From assembly GCF_020889785.1 (NCBI RefSeq), contig NZ_JACMYK010000020.1, forward strand, positions 1 through 64,000: a DNA stretch of 64,000 nucleotides, read 5' to 3'. A program made the position numbers and the translations under genes. Under the pieces are notes generated by a model. The model had not been told where the DNA came from, did not search any database, and was given only the letters and a program-made list of their open reading frames with translations. Below are positions 33,697 to 42,948 of the stretch, piece after piece. Within the stretch, counting starts at the first letter, position 1. Each line of letters starts with the position of its first letter. Source of the stretch: Bradyrhizobium acaciae. Its GTDB lineage: Bacteria > Pseudomonadota > Alphaproteobacteria > Rhizobiales > Xanthobacteraceae.

Positions 33697-36054
33697 CTAT
33701 TCGGACACGACATAGGTGTAGAAGCGGATGCGGCCGGCGTCGTCGATCTCCTTGTAGATGCCCTGGACCTCGACCTCGAAGCCGGGGAACGCATTGAAGC
33801 TCGCCTCGAACATCTTGAGATAATCGATCATCGGCTTGCTGCGTTCCGACAGCCGTTCGCCGGGCACGATGGTCGCGATGCCGGGCGGATAGACCACGAA
33901 CGGCGTCGCGGCGATGCGACCGTAGATCTGGTCGATCGGCAGATAGTCGACGTCGTTGCGGATCAGATATTGCGCCGCCTGCCGCGGTGACATCGCGATC
34001 TCAGGCAGATGCTCGGGCAGGAATTGCTTGGCCTGCAGCGTGCTGACGCCGCCGTCGCGGAAGAAGCGGTGCATGTCCCCGCAGAGGTCGCGCAGCCGCA
34101 CCCCGGTGTAGCGTTGCGGGCGGCGGCGGAAGAATTCGGGGATGACGTCCTCGACCAGCGCGTTGTCGTCGTGCAGCTTCTTGAAGGCGACGAGCCCGGA
34201 CACCAGCGTGCCGGCCTTGCTGGCCTCGACGCCCGGCGTCAGCAGGAAGAGCAGGGAGTTGAGGTCGTTCTTCTCGGCGACGATCTGGTTCTCGCGCAGA
34301 TATTGCGCCACCACGGGCGCGGGGATGCCGTGATCGGCATAGGCGCCGGTGGCGTGATCGAAACCCGGCGTCAGCAGAGTGAGCTTGTTCGGGTCGGTCA
34401 TGGCGAAGCCTTCCGTCAACTCGGGGAAGCCATGCCAGGTCTGGCCCGGACTGAGCTGCCAGTAGGACGGATTGGTCGCGAGCTGATCGGTCGAGATCGT
34501 CTCCCAGGCGACATTGTGCACGCCGCCTTCGCGGGCGACGTCCGGAATCATCACGCGGTCCGGCACGAACGGCTCGAAAAACCAGCGCCGCTCCGCGCGC
34601 ATCTCCTTCTCCTCGAACTCGCGTTTGACGGCGCGGATCTTCTTGCGCAGCTCGATGCCGAGCCGGATCGTGTCGTCCCACAAGACTTCGCCGGAGCGGC
34701 CCTTCATCATCTGCGCGCCGACGTCGAGCGAGGCGAAGATCGGGTAGAACGGCGAGGTCGAGGCGTGCTGCATGAAGCTTTCGTTGAAGCGGCGGTGCTC
34801 GACCCGGCGCTTCTGGCCCTTGATGTGGCGGTCGCGGATGTGGATCTGCGAGGCCTGCGAGAAGCTCGCGAGCTGCTTGTGGGTCGATTGCGTGGCGATG
34901 ATGCCGGGCGCCTCGGGGCCGAGATTGGCGAGCCCCATCGCGAACCGGCCGGCATAGATCGGGTGGAACTTCATGAAGCCGGCCCAGGCCTCGTCGAACA
35001 GGATGTAGTCGCAGAGATGGCCGATCCGCTTCAGGATCATCTCGGCGGAGTGGATGGTGCCGTCATAGGTGCACTGCTCGACCACGGCGACGCGGAACGG
35101 GCGCTCCTTCTTCCAGGCGTTCTCGTCCCTGACCAGCGGGTGCTTGCGGATGTGGTCGCGCAGCGTGCCCTCGTCGAGCAGGTCCCAGCGCATCGGGCCG
35201 ATCAGGCCCCAGGCGTTGCGCACCGTCGGCACATAGACCGGGATGCCGCCGCCGATCAGCAGCGCGCCGTGATGGGCCGCCTTGTGGTTGTTGCGGTCGA
35301 ACAGCACGAGGTCGCCGTCGGTGACCAGCGAGCCGAGCGCGACCTTGTTGGAGGTCGAGGTGCCGTTGAGCACGAAATAGGTCTTCTCGGCGCCGAAAAT
35401 CTTTGCCGCTTCCTTCTGCGCCCGGAGCGCCGGCCCCTCATGGGTGAGGAGGTCACCGAGGTCGAGCACGGAATTGTCGAGGTCGTCGCGGAACACGGCT
35501 TCGCCGAGATGCTCGACGAACACCCGGCCGATCGGGCTGCGGCTGTAGAACACGCCGCCATTGTGACCCGGACAGGTCCAGAGCTGGTTGCCTTCCTCGG
35601 CATAGTCGACCAGCGCGCCGAAGAACGGCGTCTTCAGGTTCTCGGCATATTGCTTCAGCCTGGAGATCAGGTTCTTGGCGATGAAGGACGGGGTTTCCTC
35701 GGACAGGAACACGTAGCCGTCGATGAAATCCAGCACCTCGACCGGCAGGTCCTCGAACCGCTTGCGCCGGATCAGCAGGAGGATCGGGAAGTCCAGCCCC
35801 CGCCGGCGCATCAGGTTGATCAGCGCCGCGGTCTTGCCCTCAAGACCCTTCTTGCCCCAGTCGACCACCATGCAGCCGATCGCAGCATCCGTCTGCACCG
35901 CGATCTCGGCATCTTCCAGCTTGCGGGCGCGGACCACCTCGAAGCCGGAACGCTCGATTTCGGCGATGATCTGGTTGAATCGGATGCCTTCGAGGTCGTC
36001 GGCCTCGAAAACCGGCGCGGCGAACAGGAAGTTGAAGCGTTTGAAATAGTCCAT
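33697..36054 (-). CDS. Orn/Lys/Arg decarboxylase, fold-type I PLP enzyme
   Basis: The product is 785 aa, matching large basic amino-acid decarboxylases with an N-terminal receiver-like wing domain (about residues 1-130, DYFKRFNFLFAAPVFEADDLEGIRFNQII). The PLP lysine is Lys393 in ATQSTHKQLASFSQ. The cofactor aspartate lies in YILFDEAWAGF, and the substrate block is NGTSTSNKVAL. It would convert arginine, lysine or ornithine to agmatine, cadaverine or putrescine; choosing among them from sequence alone is unsafe. GGGGAC precedes the ATG at 36054. The GNAT gene follows 18 bases downstream. No antiporter gene is adjacent, which argues against a simple acid-resistance couple. Confidence 0.92.
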   Translation of the reverse strand: MDYFKRFNFLFAAPVFEADDLEGIRFNQIIAEIERSGFEVVRARKLEDAEIAVQTDAAIGCMVVDWGKKGLEGKTAALINLMRRRGLDFPILLLIRRKRFEDLPVEVLDFIDGYVFLSEETPSFIAKNLISRLKQYAENLKTPFFGALVDYAEEGNQLWTCPGHNGGVFYSRSPIGRVFVEHLGEAVFRDDLDNSVLDLGDLLTHEGPALRAQKEAAKIFGAEKTYFVLNGTSTSNKVALGSLVTDGDLVLFDRNNHKAAHHGALLIGGGIPVYVPTVRNAWGLIGPMRWDLLDEGTLRDHIRKHPLVRDENAWKKERPFRVAVVEQCTYDGTIHSAEMILKRIGHLCDYILFDEAWAGFMKFHPIYAGRFAMGLANLGPEAPGIIATQSTHKQLASFSQASQIHIRDRHIKGQKRRVEHRRFNESFMQHASTSPFYPIFASLDVGAQMMKGRSGEVLWDDTIRLGIELRKKIRAVKREFEEKEMRAERRWFFEPFVPDRVMIPDVAREGGVHNVAWETISTDQLATNPSYWQLSPGQTWHGFPELTEGFAMTDPNKLTLLTPGFDHATGAYADHGIPAPVVAQYLRENQIVAEKNDLNSLLFLLTPGVEASKAGTLVSGLVAFKKLHDDNALVEDVIPEFFRRRPQRYTGVRLRDLCGDMHRFFRDGGVSTLQAKQFLPEHLPEIAMSPRQAAQYLIRNDVDYLPIDQIYGRIAATPFVVYPPGIATIVPGERLSERSKPMIDYLKMFEASFNAFPGFEVEVQGIYKEIDDAGRIRFYTYVVSE

Positions 36055-36308
36055 GCGTGTCCCCGAACTGGTCCGGCGCTGACGTGTCGGCACAATTCAT
36101 GACAAACAGATGACAATGGGGAGCGCAACGCATCGAATTGGCTTTTTGGAGCCTCGGCCCTCACGGCGCGGCCTCTGCGAACATCCAGATCGAACCGGGG
36201 GCAGGCGACAAGCGCGGCCCAAAGGCGTAGCCCGGACGAGCGACAACGACATCCGGGCCCGGCCTCTCCCCCGCATATCGCTTTCGCTCATGCAGACTGC
36301 AAGCTCGC

Positions 36309-36923
36309 TCAGTACACCAGGCTCGTACCCGGCGGCTTCTCCAGCGCCGCCGCCAGCGAACGATACTCCTCGCAGTCGGTCCCGCAGATCGCGGCGATCC
36401 GGCTCAGGTGATACTGCGCGGCATCGCGGTTGCCCTGTTCGATCTGCCACAGGCCGTAATAGTTCCAGGTCAGGACATGGTTCGGATCAGCCTTCAGCGC
36501 GCGCTCGTACCAGACCTGCGACTGCTTGTAGTCGCCGAGCTTGCGGTAGGAGTAGCCGATTAGATTGGCGACGTTCGGATGATCGTCGTTGCCGAGCGCA
36601 TGCAGCTGCTCGATCGCGGCGGCGTAGTCGTTATGCTCGTAGATCGTCGAATAGGCCGCGCGATAGCCGTCGCGGAACGCGGGATCCTCGAAGCTGGACT
36701 GCTTGACCGGCTTCTTCACCCTGTGCGTGGTCTTTCTGTCCTTCTGCTGGGGATAGGCCGGCGCGGGGGTGCTATAGCTCGACCCATAGAGTTCTCCGCC
36801 GCCTGCTCCTCCGCCGCCACCACCGCCTCCGCCGGCGGCGAGGGCGGCCTGCTGTGGGGACAGGATGATCGGCGCTGTCAGAACTGCCGCAAGCATTGCG
36901 AGCTTCATCGATGACTTGATCAT
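36309..36923 (-). CDS. Exported TPR-repeat protein with poly-Gly linker
   Basis: The product is about 204 aa. A signal peptide (residues 1-30, ending QQAALAA) leads into a run of nine Gly, then Ala and three Gly, then a Pro/Tyr and basic linker. Two to three tetratricopeptide repeats follow (DGYRAAYSTIYEHNDYAAAIEQLHAL, NVANLIGYSYRKLGDYKQSQVWYERALKADPNH, WNYYGLWQIEQGNRDAAQYHLSRI). It probably mediates protein contacts in the periplasm. GGGAGGTGCGC directly precedes the ATG at 36923. The gene is monocistronic. Confidence 0.85.
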   Translation of the reverse strand: MIKSSMKLAMLAAVLTAPIILSPQQAALAAGGGGGGGGGAGGGELYGSSYSTPAPAYPQQKDRKTTHRVKKPVKQSSFEDPAFRDGYRAAYSTIYEHNDYAAAIEQLHALGNDDHPNVANLIGYSYRKLGDYKQSQVWYERALKADPNHVLTWNYYGLWQIEQGNRDAAQYHLSRIAAICGTDCEEYRSLAAALEKPPGTSLVY

Positions 36924-37171
36924 GCGCACCTCCCGAGTAGACATGGACAGTCGTTAGTCTGAAGCACTAACTCCCGGTCGCGGGAGACATTCCGCGCGTT
37001 CTGAAAAATTGTTGCCGATGCGGCAATCGCACTGTCGCTTCCGGACCCCGGGCTTGCGCGTGTGCGCCGTTTTGTTCCTGCTATCGAACGATGGAGCCGA
37101 AACTAACATCGATGTTAGAATTGCAAGCATATCTTCAGTGTGTGTCTGGCGCGCAGCGACAAGGACAAGCG

Positions 37172-37558
37172 ATGGTGAAAACGGATCTCGCCCAGATCTA
37201 CCGGAACTACGTCACCTGTCTGAACCGGCAGGACTGGCCGCAGCTTGGCCAATTCGTCGGCGACGACGTGTCCCACAACGGCCGGCGGCTCGGGCTGTCA
37301 GGCTATCGTGCGATGCTGGAGCAGGATTTCCGCGACATCCCCGACCTTCGCTTTGACATCGTGCTGTTGATTGCGGATGCGTCACGTGTCGCGAGCCGGC
37401 TGGCGTTCGACTGTTCGCCGGAGGGAAGATTCCTCGGCCTCGATGTCGATGGCAGGCGCGTCTCGTTTACCGAGAACGTGTTCTATGAATTCCGTGACGG
37501 CAAGATCGTGGAGGTCTGGTCAGTGATCGATAAGTTGGCGATCGAGGCGCAACTGTAA
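37172..37558 (+). CDS. SnoaL-like (NTF2-fold) protein, ester-cyclase type
   Basis: The product is 128 aa. It has the SnoaL/ester-cyclase pattern: YRNYVTCLNRQDWPQLGQFVGDDVSHNGRRLGLSGYRAMLEQDFRDIPDLRFDI and ending FYEFRDGKIVEVWSVIDKLAIEAQL. The role is unknown; family members include small isomerases and binding proteins. AAGGACAAGCG precedes the ATG at 37172; an in-frame ATG at 37091 is less likely. The protein has no signal peptide and is probably cytoplasmic. Confidence 0.85.
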   Translation: MVKTDLAQIYRNYVTCLNRQDWPQLGQFVGDDVSHNGRRLGLSGYRAMLEQDFRDIPDLRFDIVLLIADASRVASRLAFDCSPEGRFLGLDVDGRRVSFTENVFYEFRDGKIVEVWSVIDKLAIEAQL

Positions 37559-37576
37559 GCGACGACTCGCGCGGCG

Positions 37577-39309
37577 CTATTTCTGCTCCAGGTGCCAGGC
37601 GCCGTCCCAATCCGCCGCCGGCGGATTCTGCCTGAAGCTCGTGACGCGCGCTTTCATGGCGATCGACGGGCCGTCGCCCGGCGCCGCAGCCAGCGCCGCG
37701 GCGAAGGCTTGCTCGGCGTCGTCCCAGCGCTGCGCACGATAGGCGGCGAGACCGTCGGCATAATGCTGCCGCAACTCGGCCTGCGCCGGCGTCAATTCGT
37801 CCTTCTTGCCGATGATCTCGAACACCGCGACCGGCTGGGTCTGGCCGACGACGACGAGGCGGTCGACCTCGCGCAGTTCGATGGACGCGGCGCAGGCGCT
37901 CGCGGTGGCCTCCGAGATCAGGCTGCGGCTGCCGTAGAACTTGTTGGCGCCTTCAAGCCGCGAGGCGAGGTTCACGGTATCGCCGAGCACGGTGTAGCTC
38001 ATCATGAATTCGGAGCCGATGCTGCCGACCAGCGCCTCGCCGGTGGCGATCCCGATCCTGATGTCGCAGTCGGCCGGGATCGCGCGCACGCCGAGCAGCT
38101 CGGGCAGATCCTTGCGCAGCTGGTTGACCTGTCCGATCATGTCGATGGCGGCAAGCGCCGCCAGATGGGTCTGCTCGGCCTCCTCGACGAAGGGGGCCCC
38201 CAATAGGCCATGATGGCGTCGCCGATGTATTTGTCTATGATGCCGCGATGCGCATGGACCGGCGCGGACATGGTCGACAGATAGAGGTTCATGATCTTGA
38301 CGAGGCCGCGCGGCGTCACGCCTTCGCTCAGGCTGGTGAAGCCCTTCATGTCGCAGAACATCACCGTCATGATCCGGCGCTGTCCTTCGGTGGCTGCGAC
38401 CGCCGGCTGCTCGAGCAGTCCCTCGGCGATCCGCGGATTGATGTAGCGGCCGAACGTCTCGCGGATGCGCTGGTTGTGGCGCAGCGTCTCGATCATGCGG
38501 TTGAAGGCGGCGGAGAGTTGACCGATCTCGTCCTGGGTCGTGATGGCGATGGCGCCGTCGAGGCGGCCCGCCTCGACCTCGCGGGTGCTCTCCAGCAGCC
38601 GCATCACCGGGCGGGTGATGCCGCTGCCGACCAGCATTGCGAACACGAAGCCGAGGATCGCGGCAATCGCGGTCACGACGCCGGAGATGATGATCGCCCG
38701 TTGCTGGGCACCCATCACCTTCGCCGCGGCCGAGGCGACCTGGGCCAGCATGTCGCCACGGATGCCCTCGACCTTGTTGCTGAAGTCGTCGCGCAGGGCG
38801 TCGGCGCGGAGCGTGGTCGCTTTCGCGGCCGCGAACTCCTGGGCATCGAGTTGCTCGAGCAGCGTCTTGTTCTCTGCGTTCAGGCGCATCAAGAGGTCGT
38901 TGACGGCATTGTCGATGCGGTCATCGAGGCGTCCGAGCGCTGCATTGTCTGACGGCGTCGAGGGATCGGCGATGATCGCATCGATCAGCACGCGCGCGGC
39001 ATCGGCCTCGCGCTTGATCGTCGGCTCGATCTCGTCGAAGGTCTTGCGCGCCGCCGCGTAGCCGCCGTCTTCGTTCGGCGCCTGCATCTTGGCCATCATC
39101 ATCCGGCGCATCGCCAAGGACCGCTCCAGCGAGCGGATGTTGACGCGGGCGAGATGGCCGTAGGCGGGGATGTAGCGATTGGTGAGCTCGTCCAGGAGAT
39201 GGCCGACCTGGCCGGCCATCACCATGGACAGCAGCGAGGTGATCACCGCGAGGACGATCAGTCCTGCGGCAATGCCGACGATCTTCTGCCTGATCGAATT
39301 CCGAAACAT
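37577..39309 (-). pseudogene. HAMP-adenylate/guanylate cyclase, split by a one-base frameshift
   Basis: The intact gene would encode about 577 aa. The order is transmembrane segment 1 (about residues 11-32), a helical periplasmic sensor resembling a four-helix bundle (about 35-195), transmembrane segment 2 (AIIISGVVTAIAAILGFVFAML), a HAMP linker, and a class III cyclase domain starting RRIMTVMFCDMKGFTSLS. The first frame carries the catalytic Asp blocks up to GDAIMAYWG. The rest (APFVEEAEQTHLAAL, RIGIATGEALVGSIGS, YTVLGDTVNLASRLEGAN) lies in another frame from about 38200 down to 37577. The junction is a G5C5 run (38192-38201), where one extra C on the plus strand restores continuity. As read, the catalytic domain is cut and cAMP production should fail. 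Confidence 0.85.
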
Positions 39310-39436
39310 GCCGAGCCCCGCCGCAGCTGCAATGAGCGGGTCACCCCCGCTGTGGCGGCGCACCAGCTAATAGAGTTCCGCGGCCCGCGGTGCAAGCGAC
39401 CGGCTCCTGCCATCCCGTGGCAAGATGGCGGGGCGG

Positions 39437-39991
39437 CTAGCGGATGCCCTCGTAGACCATCAGGCCGCGCGCGATCGCGAGCTTGCGCAGGGTCCGCGGG
39501 ACGAGCCGTTCCTGGGGATGCAGATAACGCCACGAGGTCAGCACGAGGTCGTGCAGCCTGGTGACGTCGTCCTCGAACGGGGCGAGCAGGCCGGTGAGGC
39601 TCGCCGGCATATGGACGCGGGCGGTGAAGGGCAGCAGCAGCAATTCAAGGTGCGCCTTGGAGCCGGTTTCGGTCGTGGCGGTGACGCCGGCGATGGCCGG
39701 CACGGTCTCTTCGACGACGCAGGTGATGATGTCTTCGATTTCGCCACGGCTTTCGCCGGTGAACAGGGCCGAGAAGCTGCGGTTCTTGAGGTCGCAGCCG
39801 AGCAGGGCGGAGGTCCGGGTGCCGGCGACGCGGAAGGGAAAGCGGGTCTCGCCGTCATAGGACAGCACGAAGATGTCGGACAGCAACTCGCGCACCGCGG
39901 AGGGCTCGAACTCACTCCGGTCAGGTGCACGTGCGGCGCCGCGCTTCGCATTCCAATAGGCGAAGAAGTCGCGGCTGGAGCTGTGTTTCAT
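39437..39991 (-). CDS. PAS_5-domain protein (PF07310 type)
   Basis: The product is 184 aa. The family pattern is clear: FFAYWNAKRGAARAPDRSEFEP, LLSDIFVLSYDGETRFPFRVAGTRTSALLGCDLKNRSFSALF, and a C-terminal WRYLHPQERLVPRTLRKLAIARGLMVYEGIR. PAS_5 proteins are single-domain sensors, common and unexplained in rhizobia. No output domain is attached. It lies about 130 bases upstream of the cyclase gene on the same strand, so both could belong to one signalling unit, although a gap with GC-rich sequence separates them. Confidence 0.85.
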   Translation of the reverse strand: MKHSSSRDFFAYWNAKRGAARAPDRSEFEPSAVRELLSDIFVLSYDGETRFPFRVAGTRTSALLGCDLKNRSFSALFTGESRGEIEDIITCVVEETVPAIAGVTATTETGSKAHLELLLLPFTARVHMPASLTGLLAPFEDDVTRLHDLVLTSWRYLHPQERLVPRTLRKLAIARGLMVYEGIR

Positions 39992-40159
39992 CTAAAGAAC
40001 CTTGCCCGGCGCCGGTCTCGGCGGGACACTTCTGTCCCGGTTTTGCTCAGGCGCCTTCCCTTCTCTGTTGTGCAGGGAAGGCTGTGCAGCGTCCATGCCG
40101 TGGCCGCGGTTTGGGCAGCTTATCGGCAGCTTTGTGTTGTTAACGTAAATTTAACTATG

Positions 40160-40363
40160 TCCTTGGCGCCGGTGCGAGGTCCGAATAGGGTCCACGCGTT
40201 CCCGTTCGCCGGCTGCCCCAAGCACCGGCGTGGTTGATACACAGGTGGCGTCAAACAGTTTGGTCATCGTGCGGGGAGGGGTGGGGATGGTCTCCCGATC
40301 CCTCTGGGGCACGACAAGACCAGCCGATCAGGGAGGGCGTTCTCAGCGCCCTCCCTTTCCTTT
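40160..40363 (+). ncRNA. Candidate structured small RNA ending at a strong terminator
   Basis: The 488-base gap 39992-40479 has no good reading frame but holds a plausible transcription unit. A promoter-like sequence TTGTTAACGTAAATTTAACTATG (about 40137-40159) is the AT-richest spot. After it, CGCCGGTGC (40167-40175) pairs with GCACCGGCG (40222-40230), and TCGTGC/GCACGA with GAGGG/CCCTC form a second interrupted stem (about 40266-40318). A classic terminator follows at 40330-40363. No family (6S, tmRNA, SRP RNA) was recognised. Alternatively the terminator belongs to a longer leader of the rhomboid gene. Confidence 0.4.
40330..40363 (+). terminator. Rho-independent terminator upstream of the rhomboid gene
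   Basis: AGGGAGGGCG (40330-40339) pairs perfectly with CGCCCTCCCT (40347-40356) around the loop TTCTCAG. A T-rich tail, TTCCTTTCTG, follows on the plus strand. No plus-strand protein gene ends nearby, which is the main reason to suspect a small RNA. Confidence 0.75.
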
Positions 40364-40479
40364 CTGTCGATCCCGGCGCCGCGCGACGCCGGCTGTCCGA
40401 TTTCGGGATTGTGCACTTGCACAGCGGTGCGAAAGCCGCCTATCTCTGATTCACAGCCGTATTCGAGGTCGCCGACCCC

Positions 40480-41277
40480 TTGGACTCCCATCCCGAATCC
40501 CCGCTCGCGCCGCCGCCGGAGGCGCCACGCGAGCCGATCCTGACCTTGCCGCCGGCGCTCACCGCCTACGTCGTGCTGATCGCGGTGATCCATCTGCGGG
40601 TGCTGCTGCCACCGGAGATGGAGAACTGGACCATCGATGTCTTCGGCTTCATCCCGAAGCGCTACGATTCGACGCTGCTCGACATCACCTTTCCGGGCGG
40701 GGAGGGTGCCAAGGTCTGGACCTTCGTCACCTATTCGCTGCTGCACGCCAACCTCACCCATATCGGCTTCAACGTGCTGTGGCTGTTGCCGTTCGGCAGC
40801 GCACTGGCACGCCGCTTCGGCGCGGTGCGCTTCTTTGTCTTCATGGCGGTGACGGCGGCCGCCGGCGCGCTCGCACATCTGTTGACCCATGAGCACGCGA
40901 TCGCGCCGATGATCGGCGCGTCGGCTTCGGTGTCGGGAACGATGGCGGCGGCGATCCGCTTCGCCTTCGTGAAGGGCAGCTTCCTGTCGTTCAACCGGGG
41001 CGACGCCGAGGCGGCCGCCAAGGTGCCTGCGCTGTCGCTGTGGCGGGCGCTGCGCAACGGACGGGTGCTCGGCTTCCTGGCGATCTGGTTCGGCGTCAAT
41101 ATCCTGTTCGGCGCCACGTCGCTGTCGCTCGGCGGTGAGGACACGGTTGTCGCCTGGCAGGCTCATATCGGCGGCTTCCTCGCCGGGTTGCTGCTGTTCT
41201 CGTTGTTCGACCCGATCGCGCGCACGCGGGACGATGCTGCAGATGCGTCATCGGTCGATCAGTCGGGGCGCGTCTGA
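40480..41277 (+). CDS. Rhomboid-family intramembrane serine protease
   Basis: The product is 265 aa with six predicted membrane helices. Helix 2 has HANLTHIGFN (His89, His94), the active serine lies in GASASVSG (Ser148), and the partner histidine is His229 in AWQAHIGGFLAG. The usual serine motif is GASG, and here the residue after Ser is Ala, which is tolerated in some members. The N-terminal 25 residues are Pro-rich and cytoplasmic. The start is a TTG at 40480 with GAGG rather far upstream. Substrates are unknown. Confidence 0.85.
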   Translation: MDSHPESPLAPPPEAPREPILTLPPALTAYVVLIAVIHLRVLLPPEMENWTIDVFGFIPKRYDSTLLDITFPGGEGAKVWTFVTYSLLHANLTHIGFNVLWLLPFGSALARRFGAVRFFVFMAVTAAAGALAHLLTHEHAIAPMIGASASVSGTMAAAIRFAFVKGSFLSFNRGDAEAAAKVPALSLWRALRNGRVLGFLAIWFGVNILFGATSLSLGGEDTVVAWQAHIGGFLAGLLLFSLFDPIARTRDDAADASSVDQSGRV

Positions 41278-41469
41278 TCGCCGCTTGCGGCTCGGTTCGA
41301 ATTCCTCCATCATCTTTGCGACGCAGAAACAAAGCGGGCCGACAAAATCGAGCCCAGCTACTGACCGCGCCCCGGAACCGACATCGGCGCGGAACTGTTG
41401 ATTGAAGACTCTGGCGAACAGGCTCGGCTCCGCTCAAGCGGGGCACGAACGGATTCAGGGAGGCCGACA

Positions 41470-41898
41470 ATGACGGTACGTTCCATTCTCGATGCAAAGG
41501 GCCATCAGGTCATGAGCGTCGCGCCCGACGCGAAGCTCTCGGCCGCGGTCAAGCTGCTCGGCGAACGCAAGATCGGCGCGGTGCTGGTGATGGAGCAGGG
41601 CCGCATGGAGGGCATCCTGTCGGAGCGCGACATTGTGCGCGTGCTCAGCGAACGCGGCGCGGGCGCACTGGACGAACCGGTCAGCGCGGTCATGACCAAG
41701 AAAGTCGTGAGCTGTCGCGAGACCGATACGGTCAGCGGCATCATGGAGATGATGACCACGGGAAAATTCCGCCACCTTCCTGTCGTCGAGGACGGCAAGG
41801 TGGTCGGGCTGATCTCGATCGGCGACATCGTCAAGCGCCGCGTGCAGGAATATGAGCGCGAGCAGGAAGCGCTGCGCGACTACATCAAGACCGCCTGA
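41470..41898 (+). CDS. Tandem CBS-domain protein
   Basis: The product is 142 aa. The two CBS units run from about residue 7 to 62 (MSVAPDAKLSAAVKLLGERKIGAVLVMEQGRMEGILSERDIVRVL) and 72 to 130 (MTKKVVSCRETDTVSGIMEMMTTGKFRHLPVVEDGKVVGLISIGDIVK). CBS pairs bind adenosine nucleotides and act as energy or redox sensors for a partner protein, which is not identified here. AGGGAGG precedes the ATG at 41470. The four-base gap to the convergent patatin gene leaves no room for separate terminators. Confidence 0.92.
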   Translation: MTVRSILDAKGHQVMSVAPDAKLSAAVKLLGERKIGAVLVMEQGRMEGILSERDIVRVLSERGAGALDEPVSAVMTKKVVSCRETDTVSGIMEMMTTGKFRHLPVVEDGKVVGLISIGDIVKRRVQEYEREQEALRDYIKTA

Positions 41899-41901
41899 GC
41901 G

Positions 41902-42948
41902 TTATTTCCCCGTGGTGCCTGCGCCGGTCGACGGCGGCGCCAGGACCTCGATCGCTTCCTCGATCGCGCCGATGGCGCGTTCGGCCGCGCGGATGCCGTG
42001 TGCGATCAGGTCGTCGGCGCGGTGGAAGTCGAACCAGCCGATCTGACCGACCCGCGGCGAGATCAGCATGTCAGGCGGATCGCCGGCGAGGCGTGCGCGG
42101 GTGATGCGGTCCTGCATGATGTTGAAGGCGTCGACCATGACGCTGGAGATTCCGGGCCGGCTGGCGCTGCCGAAAAACTCCCGCTTCACGGTGCGTTCGG
42201 CGGAGAAGAAGCGGCCGAACCGGCGCTTCGGCGGCTCCGGCTCGATCTCCGCCTCGGCGGTCACCGCGACCGTCACCTCTGGCGCGGCCGACGGCCCGTG
42301 ATTGTAGATCGTGGTCGAGTGCGCGAATACGTCGCTGGAGAGGTTCGCCGCAATGACGATCTCGGCGCCGAGCGCGCGCGCGGCCGAAACCGGCACCGGG
42401 TTGACCAGCGCACCGTCGACCAGCCAGCGGTCGCCGATCAGCACCGGCGCAAAAATGCCGGGCAGGGCGTAGGAGGCGCGCATGGCGTCGACCACGCGAC
42501 CCTGGGTCAGCCAGATCTCGTGCCCGGTGCGGACTTCGGTTGCGACGCTGGCGAACTTGACGGAGAGGTCCTCGATCATGACCTGGCCCAGCGCCGCCTC
42601 GATCTCGGCGGCCAGCTTGGCGCCGCCGATCAGGCCGGAGCCGTTGAGGCGGATGTCGAGGTAGCCGAGCACGCTGCGCGGCTGCAGGCTGCGGGCCCAC
42701 TGTTCCAGCTTGTCGATATGGCCGGCCGCATAGGCGCCGCCGACCACGGACCCGATCGAGGTGCCGACCACGACATTGGGGACGATGCCGTGGGCGAGCA
42801 GGGTCTTGATGATGCCGATATGGGCAAAGCCGCGCGCCGCGCCGCCGCCGAGCGCAAGCCCGATCACCGGCCGGCGAACCGGTCCAAGTCCTACCTTGTC
42901 GGGGCCGTCGGAGCTCTTGTGGCCTCGGCCCATCCAGCTATCCAACAC
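41902..42948 (-). CDS. Patatin-like phospholipase (RssA type)
   Basis: The product is 348 aa. The oxyanion loop is GGGAARG (residues 34-40), the nucleophile Ser64 in GTSIGS and the dyad Asp178 in LVDGALVNP; all are present. The N-terminus is short and without signal peptide, and an Arg/Pro-rich linker (about 245-260) separates the catalytic core from a C-terminal segment, ISPRVGQIGWFDFHRADDLIAHG, typical of this subgroup. It should hydrolyse phospholipids at the cytoplasmic face. The start is GTG at 42948 with AGGAGA upstream. It is the second patatin in the window and lacks the cNMP domain of the first. Confidence 0.9.
   Translation of the reverse strand: MLDSWMGRGHKSSDGPDKVGLGPVRRPVIGLALGGGAARGFAHIGIIKTLLAHGIVPNVVVGTSIGSVVGGAYAAGHIDKLEQWARSLQPRSVLGYLDIRLNGSGLIGGAKLAAEIEAALGQVMIEDLSVKFASVATEVRTGHEIWLTQGRVVDAMRASYALPGIFAPVLIGDRWLVDGALVNPVPVSAARALGAEIVIAANLSSDVFAHSTTIYNHGPSAAPEVTVAVTAEAEIEPEPPKRRFGRFFSAERTVKREFFGSASRPGISSVMVDAFNIMQDRITRARLAGDPPDMLISPRVGQIGWFDFHRADDLIAHGIRAAERAIGAIEEAIEVLAPPSTGAGTTGK

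Noticed and set aside
34009-36102. A long open frame antisense to the decarboxylase (similar ones lie antisense to thrS, the SPFH gene and the patatin gene).
   Set aside because: GC-rich genes leave long open antisense frames. These have Arg/Leu/His-rich composition, no start signals and no domain pattern.
41285-41310. GGTTCGAATTCC resembles a tRNA T-arm.
   Set aside because: The flanking bases do not pair as a T-stem, and no acceptor, D or anticodon arm could be built around it.
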